The notes beneath the pieces are model-generated. The model had not been told where the DNA came from. It saw only the letters and a list, made by a program, of their open reading frames with translations, and ran no database searches. Positions 1 through 8,236 of a stretch of DNA of 64,000 bases are shown here, piece by piece. The position numbers were made by a program, and so were the translations under genes. The stretch is from Nitrososphaerota archaeon. Lineage in GTDB: Archaea > Thermoproteota > Nitrososphaeria > Nitrososphaerales > Nitrosopumilaceae. The stretch covers positions 178,678 through 242,677 of the forward strand of contig JAGWFS010000002.1 in NCBI GenBank assembly GCA_028867785.1, in the 5' to 3' direction. How positions within the stretch are numbered: position 1 is the first letter of the stretch; every line of letters starts with the position of its first letter.

Positions 1-1
1 G

Positions 2-184
2 AAGAATTACGAGTCAAAAGGGGTCACCCCAGACAAAGATGTAATATGTTACTGCAGAATTGGAGAACGTTCTTCTCACACCTGGTTTGTCCTAAAGTAC
101 CTCTTGGGATATCCTCAGGTCAGGAACTATGATGGTTCATGGACCGAGTGGGGAAACATGATAGGAAATCCAATTGAAAAGTAA
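2..184 (+). CDS. Rhodanese-type sulfurtransferase, 3' end
   Basis: The window opens inside this gene; the last 60 codons are visible and end in TAA. The C-terminal rhodanese domain carries the active-site loop CRIGERSS (Cys followed by xGxR), where the cysteine takes up a persulfide from thiosulfate or a similar donor. After it comes an LLGY[14 protein letters not shown] segment typical of the second domain of SseA-like thiosulfate sulfurtransferases. The exact sulfur donor and acceptor cannot be read from the fragment. The next gene starts 27 bases downstream on the same strand and may be cotranscribed. Confidence 0.85.
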   Translation, partial: KNYESKGVTPDKDVICYCRIGERSSHTWFVLKYLLGYPQVRNYDGSWTEWGNMIGNPIEK

Positions 185-211
185 AAAATCCTCCTCAGGA
201 TTCTGAATATA

Positions 212-1741
212 GTGTCATACAAAAAGCAGATTGCAGCAGCAGTGTTAGTAACACTTGCGCTAGTGCTTGCTTTTGGCAGTCAAACCCATCTTTTCCCATC
301 TAAAACAGAACGCGAAACATTAACCAATAGCAGTACACAGGACGGTGTATCATCTGGCAAAATTAGTACCAAGCAAATAATCTCATTTGTCAAACCTATG
401 GAAACTCCATACATTACGGAATATCCCTTGCCAAACGGAACCGGCCCAAACAGCATTCTGGTAGACAAGAAGGGTATCGTATGGACTGTTGGCTCAACTT
501 TGCATGTTCTGTTCAGGCTCAACCCAAAGACCGGCGAGTTGCAACAGTATCATATCCCAGGCGAGAATGGAAATGATGACCACATGTCTTGGTCTATGCT
601 GGAGGATAAGGATGGCTTTATCTGGTTTTCCCAATTTGGTCCGGACCCATTGTGGAGATTTGACCCCAACTCTGATAGTTTTACTTCATTTCATTCTCTA
701 AGAGCACCGCCTTTCCAGATGAAGCTTGATGCAAAAACCGGTAACATATGGTTCACTACGCTCACAGAAGACAGCGTGGGATTGATACAGATGATTCAGA
801 ATGGTAGCGATCCTCATATGGATTACAAGATAAACGAGTTTTCCATCGGAAACGAGACCTATCCTAGTGGCCTTGCACTACGAGGAAGTTCTGTATGGGT
901 AACCGAACTTCAAAAAGGGAAGGTAGCAGAGTTTGAACCAGTACGCGACAATAGCACCGGAGAGATAACGGGAATCAAAAAAATAGAGGAGCTACCAACA
1001 GCAAATGAGACTCTTTTCTATGCTCCGACTGACATACTGTTTTCAGACAATAACACGGCATGGATGACAGAGCACGGGTCTAGCACCATTGATAAGTTTG
1101 ATGTCAAATCCCAGCATCTTACAAGAATTCCTACAGCGCAGAATGGTTTTCATGTAGCGTCTCTTCCCTTCTGGCTGCGTGAAAGTCTTGATGGCAGTGG
1201 CATATGGTTTGATGAGCACGAAGGTGGAAGCATCGCGTTTCTTGATACAAATAACAACACGCTGACAGAATACAAGCTTCAGAACAACTCAGAGGTAGTA
1301 TACATGCTAAATCTGGCACTTGATCCGCAAGATCCTGACAAGGCATGGTTTTCTGAATGGAATGCAGACAAGATAGGAGTTGTAGAGCGTACGGCAATTC
1401 CATTTGATATCCATTCTGACAAAAATGAGATACTGTGGAACGACAAAGAGGATCAGAAGAATTTCAGCACAGACATAGAGATTAAAAAAGAACAATCTGT
1501 TCCACAGGGTCAACACTTGCTATCACTCAACGTTTCAAGTTCTATGACGCCAGACGGCGAGCTTGAAAACATGACAGCAAACTTTTCACAAAACAGAGTC
1601 GATCTAAATTCGAGTCAGTCAGTTCATGACATCCTTACGCTGTACGATGAATCTGTACAGCCAGGAAATTACACCCTTGGTATAAGCGCAGGTAACGGCC
1701 TGGTCACAAAAACCATTTTTTATGAACTGATGGTTCAATAG
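212..1741 (+). CDS. Exported beta-propeller protein (streptogramin-lyase/Vgb-like)
   Basis: A 509-residue protein with a GTG start. Residues about 5-25 form a signal peptide or anchor, followed by a polar linker. The body has spaced blades of the Vgb/NHL type: repeated W[FV]S/T-x-x segments such as GIVWTVGS, GFIWFSQFG, NIWFTTLTEDS, SVWVTELQ, TAWMTEHGS, GIWFDEHEG and AWFSEWNADKIG. Virginiamycin B lyase shares this fold, but the lyase activity is not implied here; archaeal relatives are mostly uncharacterised surface proteins. Residues about 420-509 form an Asn/Ser-rich beta domain with many NxS/T sites, consistent with an extracellular position. It may be cotranscribed with the sulfurtransferase upstream. 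Confidence 0.75.
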   Translation: MSYKKQIAAAVLVTLALVLAFGSQTHLFPSKTERETLTNSSTQDGVSSGKISTKQIISFVKPMETPYITEYPLPNGTGPNSILVDKKGIVWTVGSTLHVLFRLNPKTGELQQYHIPGENGNDDHMSWSMLEDKDGFIWFSQFGPDPLWRFDPNSDSFTSFHSLRAPPFQMKLDAKTGNIWFTTLTEDSVGLIQMIQNGSDPHMDYKINEFSIGNETYPSGLALRGSSVWVTELQKGKVAEFEPVRDNSTGEITGIKKIEELPTANETLFYAPTDILFSDNNTAWMTEHGSSTIDKFDVKSQHLTRIPTAQNGFHVASLPFWLRESLDGSGIWFDEHEGGSIAFLDTNNNTLTEYKLQNNSEVVYMLNLALDPQDPDKAWFSEWNADKIGVVERTAIPFDIHSDKNEILWNDKEDQKNFSTDIEIKKEQSVPQGQHLLSLNVSSSMTPDGELENMTANFSQNRVDLNSSQSVHDILTLYDESVQPGNYTLGISAGNGLVTKTIFYELMVQ

Positions 1742-1829
1742 TTTTTTACAAATGTAAAGGTCTGCATTAAAATATCTCCAGATATCGCAAGGAATACCAT
1801 TTAATATCAATAAACTGGCTTTTGATTAG

Positions 1830-2666
1830 TTGGAAAAGCAGACTGTTGCTCAGCGTTCTCACAAGATGCTCATCATCATAGGATCCGTGGCAATGCTGAT
1901 CTCATTTCTGGCTTACTGGAACAACCACTCGCTCATGGTAACACCCAATGCCATGCCAGCGCTGCAAAGGCTTGCAATAGTGGCATACGTGATCATGCTA
2001 CTGTCTTTTGGTTCTATAGGGTGGGGTCTGCACCGATTCTACAGGGCAAAGATAAGGGATGCGGACGATTCCACGTCTTCAATAATTTCAAGCGTGATTA
2101 ACAGCAGGAAATCAAAGCGGATCTTTATCATCAGTGCCATAGGATACGGCCTGTTCTTTGCGTTCGGCTCGGGCATAATACTATACAAGCCAGAGATAAA
2201 CTTCACCGATTACGGCCTTTCAGTGCCAATGGCAGAGATATCTCCATGCTGTGGCCTCCCGGGGCAGATGCCCATGATTCTTGCCACATTCACAGAGCAC
2301 TGGGGCTTTCAGCTGATTCCACTCAACCTATTGTTGTGGGCAGTGGTAGCTTTCCTGGTGGGACTGAACTTTACCATGATGGCAAAGGCGTTTTCAATTG
2401 CAAAAAGGAGCAAGGGGCTTGGAATCTTTGGTGCAGCTACAGGCTGTTTTGTTGGATGTCCAACATGTGCCGGAACAATATTCTTCCTGCTTGCCAACAT
2501 GGGAATTACAGCTACCACTACTGCAACTGCGGTATTTCTCACCACATATGGTTTGCAACTTCAAACCATATTCATGGCCATATCCATTCCGGCATTGCTG
2601 GCAACTCCGTATATCATGGCAAAAGCTATACGAAAGTCTTCCAAGGAATCGTGTTCAATAAAATAA
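1830..2666 (+). CDS. Polytopic membrane protein with intramembrane CxxC, cysteine cluster member
   Basis: A 278-residue protein with about six hydrophobic segments. The TTG start lies about 27 bases after a TATA-like TTTAATAT, consistent with a leaderless transcript. Two cysteine features stand out: a CC pair in SPCCGLPGQ (residues 140-141) and the segment GCFVGCPTCAGT with C206 and CPTC at 210-213, inside a hydrophobic hairpin. The last 80 residues resemble those of the 180-residue membrane protein two genes downstream (GIFG, then CxxC, then xxT, then a hydrophobic stretch), so the two look related. A CxxC in a membrane next to a DsbA gene suggests thiol-disulfide exchange or soft-metal binding. 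I do not recognise a named family. Confidence 0.7.
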   Translation: MEKQTVAQRSHKMLIIIGSVAMLISFLAYWNNHSLMVTPNAMPALQRLAIVAYVIMLLSFGSIGWGLHRFYRAKIRDADDSTSSIISSVINSRKSKRIFIISAIGYGLFFAFGSGIILYKPEINFTDYGLSVPMAEISPCCGLPGQMPMILATFTEHWGFQLIPLNLLLWAVVAFLVGLNFTMMAKAFSIAKRSKGLGIFGAATGCFVGCPTCAGTIFFLLANMGITATTTATAVFLTTYGLQLQTIFMAISIPALLATPYIMAKAIRKSSKESCSIK

Positions 2667-2743
2667 GAAAATCATACAAAAAGCATGATATATTAATTTG
2701 ATAGTTTACAATTGTAAAATTTTCTCTGGCAAAAACGTTTAAA

Positions 2744-2751
2744 CTATAAAT
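2744..2751 (+). promoter_or_regulatory. TATA box of the DsbA-like gene
   Basis: CTATAAAT sits about 30 bases before the GTG at 2781. Transcription would start near 2774. That GTG opens only 13 codons before a stop, in a different frame from the DsbA-like protein; see the finding on the A-run. Confidence 0.5.
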
Positions 2752-2790
2752 TAGATGAAATGGCTGTCAGGTAAGACTAGGTGAAAAAAT

Positions 2791-3537
2791 ATTTCAGAAG
2801 GACCACGCAAAGTAAAAATTGAGATCACAAAAGGCACTATTCTTCTTTTCGCCGTGTTTCTTGTCATCGGGTATTTTGCTGGTGTAGTATTTCCTGTCAG
2901 CAATTTTCTGGACAAAAATATCGCGGTACCAAATCAAGCCAAGCTTGCATCTTATGCCAGTACAGATCAGGCCTCAAGCCAGGTACTCAAGATTGGCCTC
3001 CCGCCTTTTGCCATACCGCTTGGTTCAGACTCGGCGCAACTTAACATCGTAGAGTTTGGCGACTATCAGTGTCCGTATTGTGAAAGATTCTTCCAAGATA
3101 CAGAACCGCTCATAATGCAAGATTACGTAAACACAGGCAAGGCAAAGTTTTATTTTCTAGATTTTACAATCATAGGTCCTGACTCTCTTACGCTATCTAA
3201 TGGTGCATGGTGCGCAGCTGATCAAAACAAGTACTATGAATATCACCACTATGTCTATTCGCACCAAGGTGAGGAAAACTCTGGCTGGGGAATGCCTGAA
3301 AAGGTCAAGGCACTTGCCTCAAACATATCCGGGCTTGACATGCAACAGTTTGATGCGTGTCTTGACAGCAAGAAATATGAATCAAGGGTTCAGCAGTTAA
3401 CACAGTTCGGCCAGAGGCTTGGAATCACCGGTACACCAACAATCTTCATAGGAAACAACGAAAAAGGATACCTCACCATTACAGGAGCCCAACCCTACGA
3501 TGTAGTCAAGCAGGTCATAGACAAACAGCTGGGTTGA
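2791..3537 (+). CDS. DsbA-like thioredoxin-fold oxidoreductase, membrane-anchored
   Basis: The standard-start reading begins at GTG 2854, but the same frame is open upstream. It encodes SEGPRKVKIEITKGT followed by a hydrophobic segment that the GTG start would cut in half, so the real N-terminus probably lies near 2785-2791. The mature part is a DsbA/Fmp-type thioredoxin fold: EFGDYQCPYCERFF contains the redox CPYC motif, DQNKYYEYHHY matches the helical insertion, and GTPTIFIG supplies the cis-proline loop. It should form or shuffle disulfides on the outer face of the membrane. It lies between two CxxC membrane proteins, and the downstream gene overlaps its stop codon. No VKOR or DsbB partner is seen, so a neighbouring membrane protein could fill that role. 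Confidence 0.8.
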   Translation: MSEGPRKVKIEITKGTILLFAVFLVIGYFAGVVFPVSNFLDKNIAVPNQAKLASYASTDQASSQVLKIGLPPFAIPLGSDSAQLNIVEFGDYQCPYCERFFQDTEPLIMQDYVNTGKAKFYFLDFTIIGPDSLTLSNGAWCAADQNKYYEYHHYVYSHQGEENSGWGMPEKVKALASNISGLDMQQFDACLDSKKYESRVQQLTQFGQRLGITGTPTIFIGNNEKGYLTITGAQPYDVVKQVIDKQLG

Positions 3538-4076
3538 ACATGGGCGTAGCCATCATGAAGGGCGCATTTCGCAGAGTTTTTCAAAATCCACTATATGTGG
3601 CAGCGTCGACTCTGATCTCTGCCTTCACATTTTTCATCTTCATATTGGTCAACAACTTTTCAACGTTTGTCACGGTGCTTGGTCTTGACTCTTCTCCAAG
3701 ATTGCTCCTCGAGGTTACAACGAACGGAGCTGCGAACATACTTGGTGCGTCAGGCTCAGCCATGTTTGCATCTATAATTACAGTCTCCATACTTTCTGGC
3801 ATCACTATATCCATGATAATATATCAAATACGAACCACAGGATCCTTTGGCGGCAAGAAAAATCTGGCAAGCTTTAGCGGGATTTTTGGCGGTACGCTTT
3901 CTTCTGCGTGCTCCGCGTGTTCAACTACACTGATATCGATCCTAGGAGCAGCAGGAGGACTAGCCATATTTCCTCTCAAAGGGCTAGAGTTCAGCTTGCC
4001 AAGTATCGGCATACTTGTTGTATCGATGTATTTCATCTCCAAAGGAGTAATGGGATCAGGAAAGTGCAGTATATGA
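3534..4076 (+). CDS. Membrane protein with CSAC motif, related to the 1830-2666 protein
   Basis: A 180-residue protein with about four to five membrane segments. The TTG start overlaps the DsbA-like stop codon; ATG 3540 is an alternative. After a hydrophobic N-terminal half comes GIFGGTLSSACSACSTT with CSAC at 126-129. This is the same layout as GIFG...CPTCAGT in the first gene of the cluster, followed by a similar hydrophobic tail. The C-terminus ends SGKCSI with another cysteine. The stop codon overlaps the ATG of the next gene (ATGA at 4073-4076), so these genes are almost certainly one transcript. A function in disulfide relay or metal handling is inferred from context only. Confidence 0.7.
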   Translation: MNMGVAIMKGAFRRVFQNPLYVAASTLISAFTFFIFILVNNFSTFVTVLGLDSSPRLLLEVTTNGAANILGASGSAMFASIITVSILSGITISMIIYQIRTTGSFGGKKNLASFSGIFGGTLSSACSACSTTLISILGAAGGLAIFPLKGLEFSLPSIGILVVSMYFISKGVMGSGKCSI

Positions 4077-4777
4077 GATTGGAAATACCGACAAAGTATT
4101 TTGCAATAGGAGGAACAATAGCAGCCATTGCAATAATTTCTCTTGTCTTGATTAATTACCATCTACCTATTTCTGATTCTGTATCTCTTCAACACGCAGA
4201 CAGCAAACTGCTTGAGATTTACAATTCCATTCCGACTCAGACAGGCAAGAACATTTTCATGAATCAAAGTAAGGGCCTTACCAAGCCCGTAGATCCTGAG
4301 CTGGTTGATCTAGACAGCCAGATAATTTCGTGCAGTGCTAGTGTAGATAGTCTACTCACTTCGTCTCCAAATATTGGTGACAGCTGTACCGGCCCAGGCG
4401 TGAATCTGGACAACATAAGCGGAAAATATCTTAGTGGCCAGTGCTGCGGGGTTCTTCAGAATACCACGGAATACCATGAGCATCTAGAAAAACTCCAGCA
4501 GTATTCGAACATACCTGACATTCCGCTAAATCCCTACAAGACTCCTGTAGGTGTAGCAAAGAAATGGCTCGACTATGACAGCAAAACCACGCTTGACACA
4601 TCTGAACAAACAGTATACGATAAAGCAATAAAAATTTCAACAGAGGGGCCTTGCTGTTGTCACTGCTGGCATTATTATGTCAACGAGGGCGTTGCCAAAA
4701 AACTCATACACAGCTACGGATACAGTGCAAAGCAAGTTGCTGACTTTTGGAATGTTTCTGATATCTGTGGAATATAA
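4073..4777 (+). CDS. Anchored cysteine-rich protein with CCCHC motif (PCYCGC-like)
   Basis: A 234-residue protein. The ATG overlaps the previous stop as ATGA, which fixes the start although the frame is open further upstream. Residues about 8-28 form a single membrane anchor. The exported part holds a cysteine pair in SGQCCGVLQ and, near the C-terminus, EGPCCCHCWH (C194-C196, H197, C198), followed by a helix and a final Cys in SDICGI. This resembles the PCYCGC-type exported proteins of unknown role (PF13798-like), but the match is by eye only. It would suit copper or other soft-metal binding, or serve as substrate of the DsbA-like protein encoded two genes upstream. Confidence 0.65.
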   Translation: MRLEIPTKYFAIGGTIAAIAIISLVLINYHLPISDSVSLQHADSKLLEIYNSIPTQTGKNIFMNQSKGLTKPVDPELVDLDSQIISCSASVDSLLTSSPNIGDSCTGPGVNLDNISGKYLSGQCCGVLQNTTEYHEHLEKLQQYSNIPDIPLNPYKTPVGVAKKWLDYDSKTTLDTSEQTVYDKAIKISTEGPCCCHCWHYYVNEGVAKKLIHSYGYSAKQVADFWNVSDICGI

Positions 4778-5376
4778 ATCCGCAGATCGTCTACTATTGT
4801 TTTGAAATGGTGAAATCATCTCATTCTATCAAAATGCGCTTATACAAATTTTGCAGATCAGTTATTGCAAGATTGTTCTGTGATGTGGATACTGGTTGAA
4901 AACTCCGCCTGGATCATATCAGGTTTGTCTGTGATCTTGGATGTGTGGCAGTGCATCTGGCCGCAGCAGTTTTTCGATGGATTTATTTCATATCAATGTT
5001 TGAATACATTGTTGAGCAACTACAAAATTCCCATCTCTGAAAATATTACTTTTGCCAGTCATACACTTGATTCTTCCACTGCATCGTTTGTTCAGATGAT
5101 GCACACGAGCGTGCAGCCCGCATCTGCTCTCATCCGGGCAAACCAGCACGCGAAAATGCCCCGCAGGCGGACAGTTTTACGAACAAATCTGTCCATGAAA
5201 TGGACAATTGGACACCTCGAATCAAAAAACACGTCATGCCGGAACAGAAGATAGATTTGTCCGGTACACATGTCAAGACCTGACAGCACACTCCTCCAAA
5301 AGTTAACCCAAGCTAATTTTTCTGCATGACGCTGTTTGCCTATGTTTAAATATCGTTCAGAAGAATTTTTTATCGT
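4778..5376. other. Gene-poor stretch with a possible decayed ORF
   Basis: No convincing gene lies in this 599-base interval. The one frame with protein-like composition runs from stop to stop at 5071-5283 on the + strand: 70 codons with a good mix of charged residues, for example DDAHERAARICSHPGKPARE and NKSVHEMDNWTPRIKK. It has no ATG, GTG or TTG near its beginning. The overlapping longer ORF from 4865 has an unlikely composition. A remnant of a once-functional gene fits, but no family is recognised. TTTAAATA at about 5344-5351 is the likely TATA box of the following Mrp gene. Confidence 0.4.
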
Positions 5377-6459
5377 ATGGTCTCAGTCGACCAGGTCTTG
5401 CAGACATTGAGCACGGTAATTGATCCTGATCTGAAAAAGGACATTGTCTCAATGGGAATGATAAAGGATCTGGAAATCAACGGAAATGATCTCAAGTTTA
5501 CACTGGAGCTTACCACCCCTGCATGCCCTTTCAATGATCAGATAGAGCAGGACGTTAGAAAGGCGATATCTACAATATCCGGAGTGTCAAAGACCGACAT
5601 CAAGGTCACGGCCAGGGTGATGGAGGGACGTGCCCTGAGCATGGACGAGATGCTACCTACAGTCAAAAACATCATAGGAATTGCAAGCGGAAAGGGAGGG
5701 GTTGGCAAGACGACAGTTTCAGTAAACCTGGCGCTTGCCCTTGCACGTACAGGGGCAAAGGTTGGAATCCTGGATGCAGACATTTACGGCCCAAGTGTAC
5801 CGCTCATGCTTGGCATGGGAAAGGCCGCAATGGAAGTCGAGAACAACAAGCTGCAGCCTGCCGACTCTCACGGGCTCAAGGTGGTATCATTTGGATTCTT
5901 TGCAGACCAGGACCATCAGGCTGCGATATACCGGGGCCCGATAATCTCCGGAATACTAAAACAGTTCCTGGTTGATACAAACTGGACTGATCTTGATTAT
6001 CTTATTGTAGACCTGCCGCCAGGTACGGGCGACATCCCACTGACACTTGCCCAGACAATTCCAATCACCGGCATAGTGGTTGTAACAACCCCGCAGGAGG
6101 TTGCAAGCAATGTCGCAGTAAAGGCATTTGGCATGTTTCAAAAACTCAACGTGCCAATCATCGGCGTAATAGAAAACATGAGCTACTTCAAGTGCGACAA
6201 CTGCAGCACAAAGCACTACATCTTTGGAAAAGATGGAGCAAAAAGAATGAGTGAAAAATATGACCTGCCGTTTCTTGGCGGGATTCCGCTAAACCCTGGA
6301 ATAATGGAAAGCTCTGACACCGGAAGGCCAGCGATTGTAACCGATCCCAACTCGCCCCACGCACAGGCATTCATGGTTGTGGCAAAGAACATTGCAGCAA
6401 GGTGCAGCGTGATTGCAGCCCAGCTTGGCGAAGAGATGAAGGCAGAAGCAACTACATAA
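5377..6459 (+). CDS. apbC: Mrp/ApbC-type iron-sulfur carrier ATPase with N-terminal DUF59
   Basis: A 360-residue protein. Residues 1-85 are a DUF59/MIP18 domain (TTPACPFNDQIEQDV with the conserved Cys). Then comes a deviant Walker A P-loop, GKGGVGKTT at about 105-113, of the SIMIBI class, with LDADIYGPSVPLMLG and DYLIVDLPPGTGD. The CxxC in FKCDNCST (near residue 272) is the pair that bridges a labile Fe-S cluster between subunits in Mrp/Nbp35 proteins. The likely role is transfer of Fe-S clusters to apo-enzymes in the cytoplasm. The DUF59 fusion is a common archaeal form. The ATG lies about 27 bases after a TATA box, fitting a leaderless mRNA. Confidence 0.95.
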   Translation: MVSVDQVLQTLSTVIDPDLKKDIVSMGMIKDLEINGNDLKFTLELTTPACPFNDQIEQDVRKAISTISGVSKTDIKVTARVMEGRALSMDEMLPTVKNIIGIASGKGGVGKTTVSVNLALALARTGAKVGILDADIYGPSVPLMLGMGKAAMEVENNKLQPADSHGLKVVSFGFFADQDHQAAIYRGPIISGILKQFLVDTNWTDLDYLIVDLPPGTGDIPLTLAQTIPITGIVVVTTPQEVASNVAVKAFGMFQKLNVPIIGVIENMSYFKCDNCSTKHYIFGKDGAKRMSEKYDLPFLGGIPLNPGIMESSDTGRPAIVTDPNSPHAQAFMVVAKNIAARCSVIAAQLGEEMKAEATT

Positions 6460-6483
6460 AAAGAGAACCGGATAACGTATACC

Positions 6484-6978
6484 GTGCGCCTGCCAGAAAA
6501 CATGCGTGAGGCCCTCAAAAGACCGATGGGACTGCTGCTGCAAGACTCGGATGTGACAAGAGAAAATGTTCTAAAAACCATCAAAAAAGAAACGTTTCTG
6601 ATAACGGTGGGAGATGCCACAACGGAGAAGATGATTAAATTCGGGCTTGGCCCATCGCTGCAGATTGTCGATTCCCTGGAAAAAAGGCGCAAGAGAGAAC
6701 TTCCGGCGGGAAATGTGAGTACAACCCTGCACTGCACAAATCCGGCAGCTCAAATCACTGACGAGAGCATCAGTATAATAAAAAAGGCACTTGATGAAAA
6801 GCCGCCTGTGAGGATACTGGTAGACGGGGAGGAAGATCTGCTGGTGCTGCCTGCTGTTCTCTATGCCAAAGACAATTCCGTCATAATGTACGGACAGCCA
6901 AACGAGGGACTGGTCATGATAGATGTGAATGACGAGACAAGAAAGGCGGCAAAAAAAATCATGGATTCAATGGTCTGA
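6484..6978 (+). CDS. GTP-dependent dephospho-CoA kinase (DUF359)
   Basis: A 164-residue protein with a GTG start 24 bases after the Mrp gene. It matches the archaeal DUF359 family, shown in Thermococcus to be the GTP-dependent dephospho-CoA kinase that completes coenzyme A. Recognisable blocks are ITVGDATTEKM, the acidic VDGEEDLLVLPAVL and YGQPNEGLVMIDV near the C-terminus. The length fits the family. It should add the 3'-phosphate to dephospho-CoA in the cytoplasm. Confidence 0.9.
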   Translation: MRLPENMREALKRPMGLLLQDSDVTRENVLKTIKKETFLITVGDATTEKMIKFGLGPSLQIVDSLEKRRKRELPAGNVSTTLHCTNPAAQITDESISIIKKALDEKPPVRILVDGEEDLLVLPAVLYAKDNSVIMYGQPNEGLVMIDVNDETRKAAKKIMDSMV

Positions 6979-6999
6979 ACATGTAGGTAACCGATTGTT

Positions 7000-7542
7000 T
7001 TATCTAGGTTTTCTTTTCATTATTACGACTGCAACGGCACAGCCTGCTGCGGCTGCAGCGCCAATTCCGACATACACAAAGGTGTTATCGCCTGGCAATA
7101 CCGACGGTGCCGGCACAACTACTTTGAACTCTCCTATGGCAATAGGGCTGTCCGGACCATATGCAGAAGTGGGATAATTCGCACGGAAATACACCGGAAA
7201 AAGGCCGTCGTTTGGAAACGCATAGTTCACTGAAAATCTGCCATCTGTCACCATTATATTGCTAAAGTTGTAGTGTCCGCTTCCGCCAGTGAATCCGACC
7301 ACGTTGCCTATGGTAACAAACGCGACATACTCTACTGGCTTTCCATCAGTCGAGTTTATCACATTGAACATGAGCGTGGTATAGTTATTGATTATCGGGC
7401 TTGATGGCACATATCTGAACTGCATGATTACCCCGTTTTGTGCAAACTGTTGGACGGTATTGTTTCCGGTCTGTCCATACGCCATGGAAAATGCTAGTGT
7501 GGATATTCCAAACAAAATTAGAACCAGCAAGAAGGACTTCAA
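7000..7542 (-). CDS. Exported protein with C-terminal membrane anchor
   Basis: A 180-residue protein with an N-terminal signal peptide ending near SMAYGQ. The exported middle is beta-rich with several NxS/T sites: NNTVQQF, NNYTTLMFNVIN, KPVEYVAFVTIGN and FPVYFRANYP. This looks like an immunoglobulin-like or DUF-type cell-surface domain. The C-terminus has a 20-residue hydrophobic segment (YVGIGAAAAAGCAVAVVIM) and a basic KRKPR tail, so it is anchored facing out. It converges on the dephospho-CoA kinase gene. No enzyme motif is visible; the role is unknown. Confidence 0.7.
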   Translation of the reverse strand: MKSFLLVLILFGISTLAFSMAYGQTGNNTVQQFAQNGVIMQFRYVPSSPIINNYTTLMFNVINSTDGKPVEYVAFVTIGNVVGFTGGSGHYNFSNIMVTDGRFSVNYAFPNDGLFPVYFRANYPTSAYGPDSPIAIGEFKVVVPAPSVLPGDNTFVYVGIGAAAAAGCAVAVVIMKRKPR

Positions 7543-7591
7543 CTGATTTAACGTGTGTACATCTACACTTTTAATATTTTAGAGAAGATTC

Positions 7592-7599
7592 TTTTTATG
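7592..7599 (+). promoter_or_regulatory. TATA-like box for the candidate C/D sRNA
   Basis: The T-rich element TTTTATGA lies about 26 bases before position 7621, which is where the candidate guide RNA begins. The spacing is what archaeal TBP/TFB promoters use. Confidence 0.35.
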
Positions 7600-7620
7600 A
7601 CGTAACCGCTGCTTGTATTG

Positions 7621-7680
7621 TGGGTATGATGAGCCGGTGGCTGTATGATATGTGATTAAGCTACACAACTTCTGACCCTT
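7621..7680 (+). ncRNA. Candidate C/D-box methylation guide sRNA
   Basis: The interval has all four boxes in the expected order and spacing: C box ATGATGA (7626-7632), a 12-base guide (7633-7644), D' box ATGA (7645-7648, one mismatch to CTGA), a 3-base link, C' box GTGATTA (7652-7658, near RUGAUGA), a 13-base guide (7659-7671) and D box CTGA (7672-7675). The flanks GGG and CCC can pair into the terminal stem that forms the kink-turn. The symmetric 12/3/13 spacing is characteristic of archaeal L7Ae-fibrillarin guide RNAs. Targets, normally rRNA or tRNA, were not searched. Confidence 0.6.
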
Positions 7681-7771
7681 TAACCACTTTTTTGGTAAAC
7701 GTGAAAAAGTACACAAACCCTGACACGATATTTGACAATTCCGATTAAACCGCTTCCCAGGATAGGATGAA

Positions 7772-8137
7772 ATGATGAGGCTGGACCCGGATCTCCGGCT
7801 GCAGATACTTGAAAGAGTCGGAATCTACTCGGCTAGGTTTGGGATTGAAGAACCGCGGGTGGTCCTGAGCACAAAGGAGGTGCTTGAGCTGCCAAAAGAG
7901 ATCACGCAGGGAAGAAGGACTTCGGCATACAAGTATCTTGGAGTCTCTTACATGCAGCATAATTTGGTATTCATCAATGTAAAGAAAATTCCCGACGGCA
8001 AGACACTTGACAATACCATAGTGCACGAGTTGATGCATATGAGGTTCCCTTATCTGAGCCATGGAAAGCGCTTCAACAGGCTGGTAAGGCGTGGCCTGGC
8101 AGGAAAGATTTTCAAGCCATACCAAAAAAGAGTATAA
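7772..8137 (+). CDS. Small SprT/M48-like putative metallopeptidase
   Basis: A 121-residue protein. NTIVHELMHMRFPYLSHGKRF contains HExxH (HELMH) and a further histidine about ten residues on (SHGKRF), the arrangement of zinc-dependent SprT/WLM-like proteases. The N-terminal part has no signal peptide, so it is cytoplasmic. The start is ATG ATG. It is too short for most peptidase families and could be a minimal protease domain or a zinc protein with another role. It stands alone between the sRNA and the membrane pyrophosphatase. Confidence 0.65.
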   Translation: MMRLDPDLRLQILERVGIYSARFGIEEPRVVLSTKEVLELPKEITQGRRTSAYKYLGVSYMQHNLVFINVKKIPDGKTLDNTIVHELMHMRFPYLSHGKRFNRLVRRGLAGKIFKPYQKRV

Positions 8138-8236
8138 AAATTACAATTAAGTTTGTTTTAACTCATATCATTGTAACATTCCATGTAAAAGACAGGATAA
8201 ATTTACATAAATACTTGGTACGAGCTCCACTCTCGG

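Noticed and set aside
3908-4072. N-terminal extension of the CCCHC protein frame
   Set aside because: Lies inside the previous gene in another frame; the ATGA overlap at 4073 gives a clean start with a membrane anchor right behind it.
4782-4859. Direct repeat GCAGATC at two points
   Set aside because: Only 7 bases and twice; expected by chance.
4865-5254. A 129-codon plus-strand ORF in the gap before the Mrp gene
   Set aside because: Composition is unlike a protein (Cys/Trp-rich start, then a different character), it has no recognisable motif, and a different frame inside it looks better.
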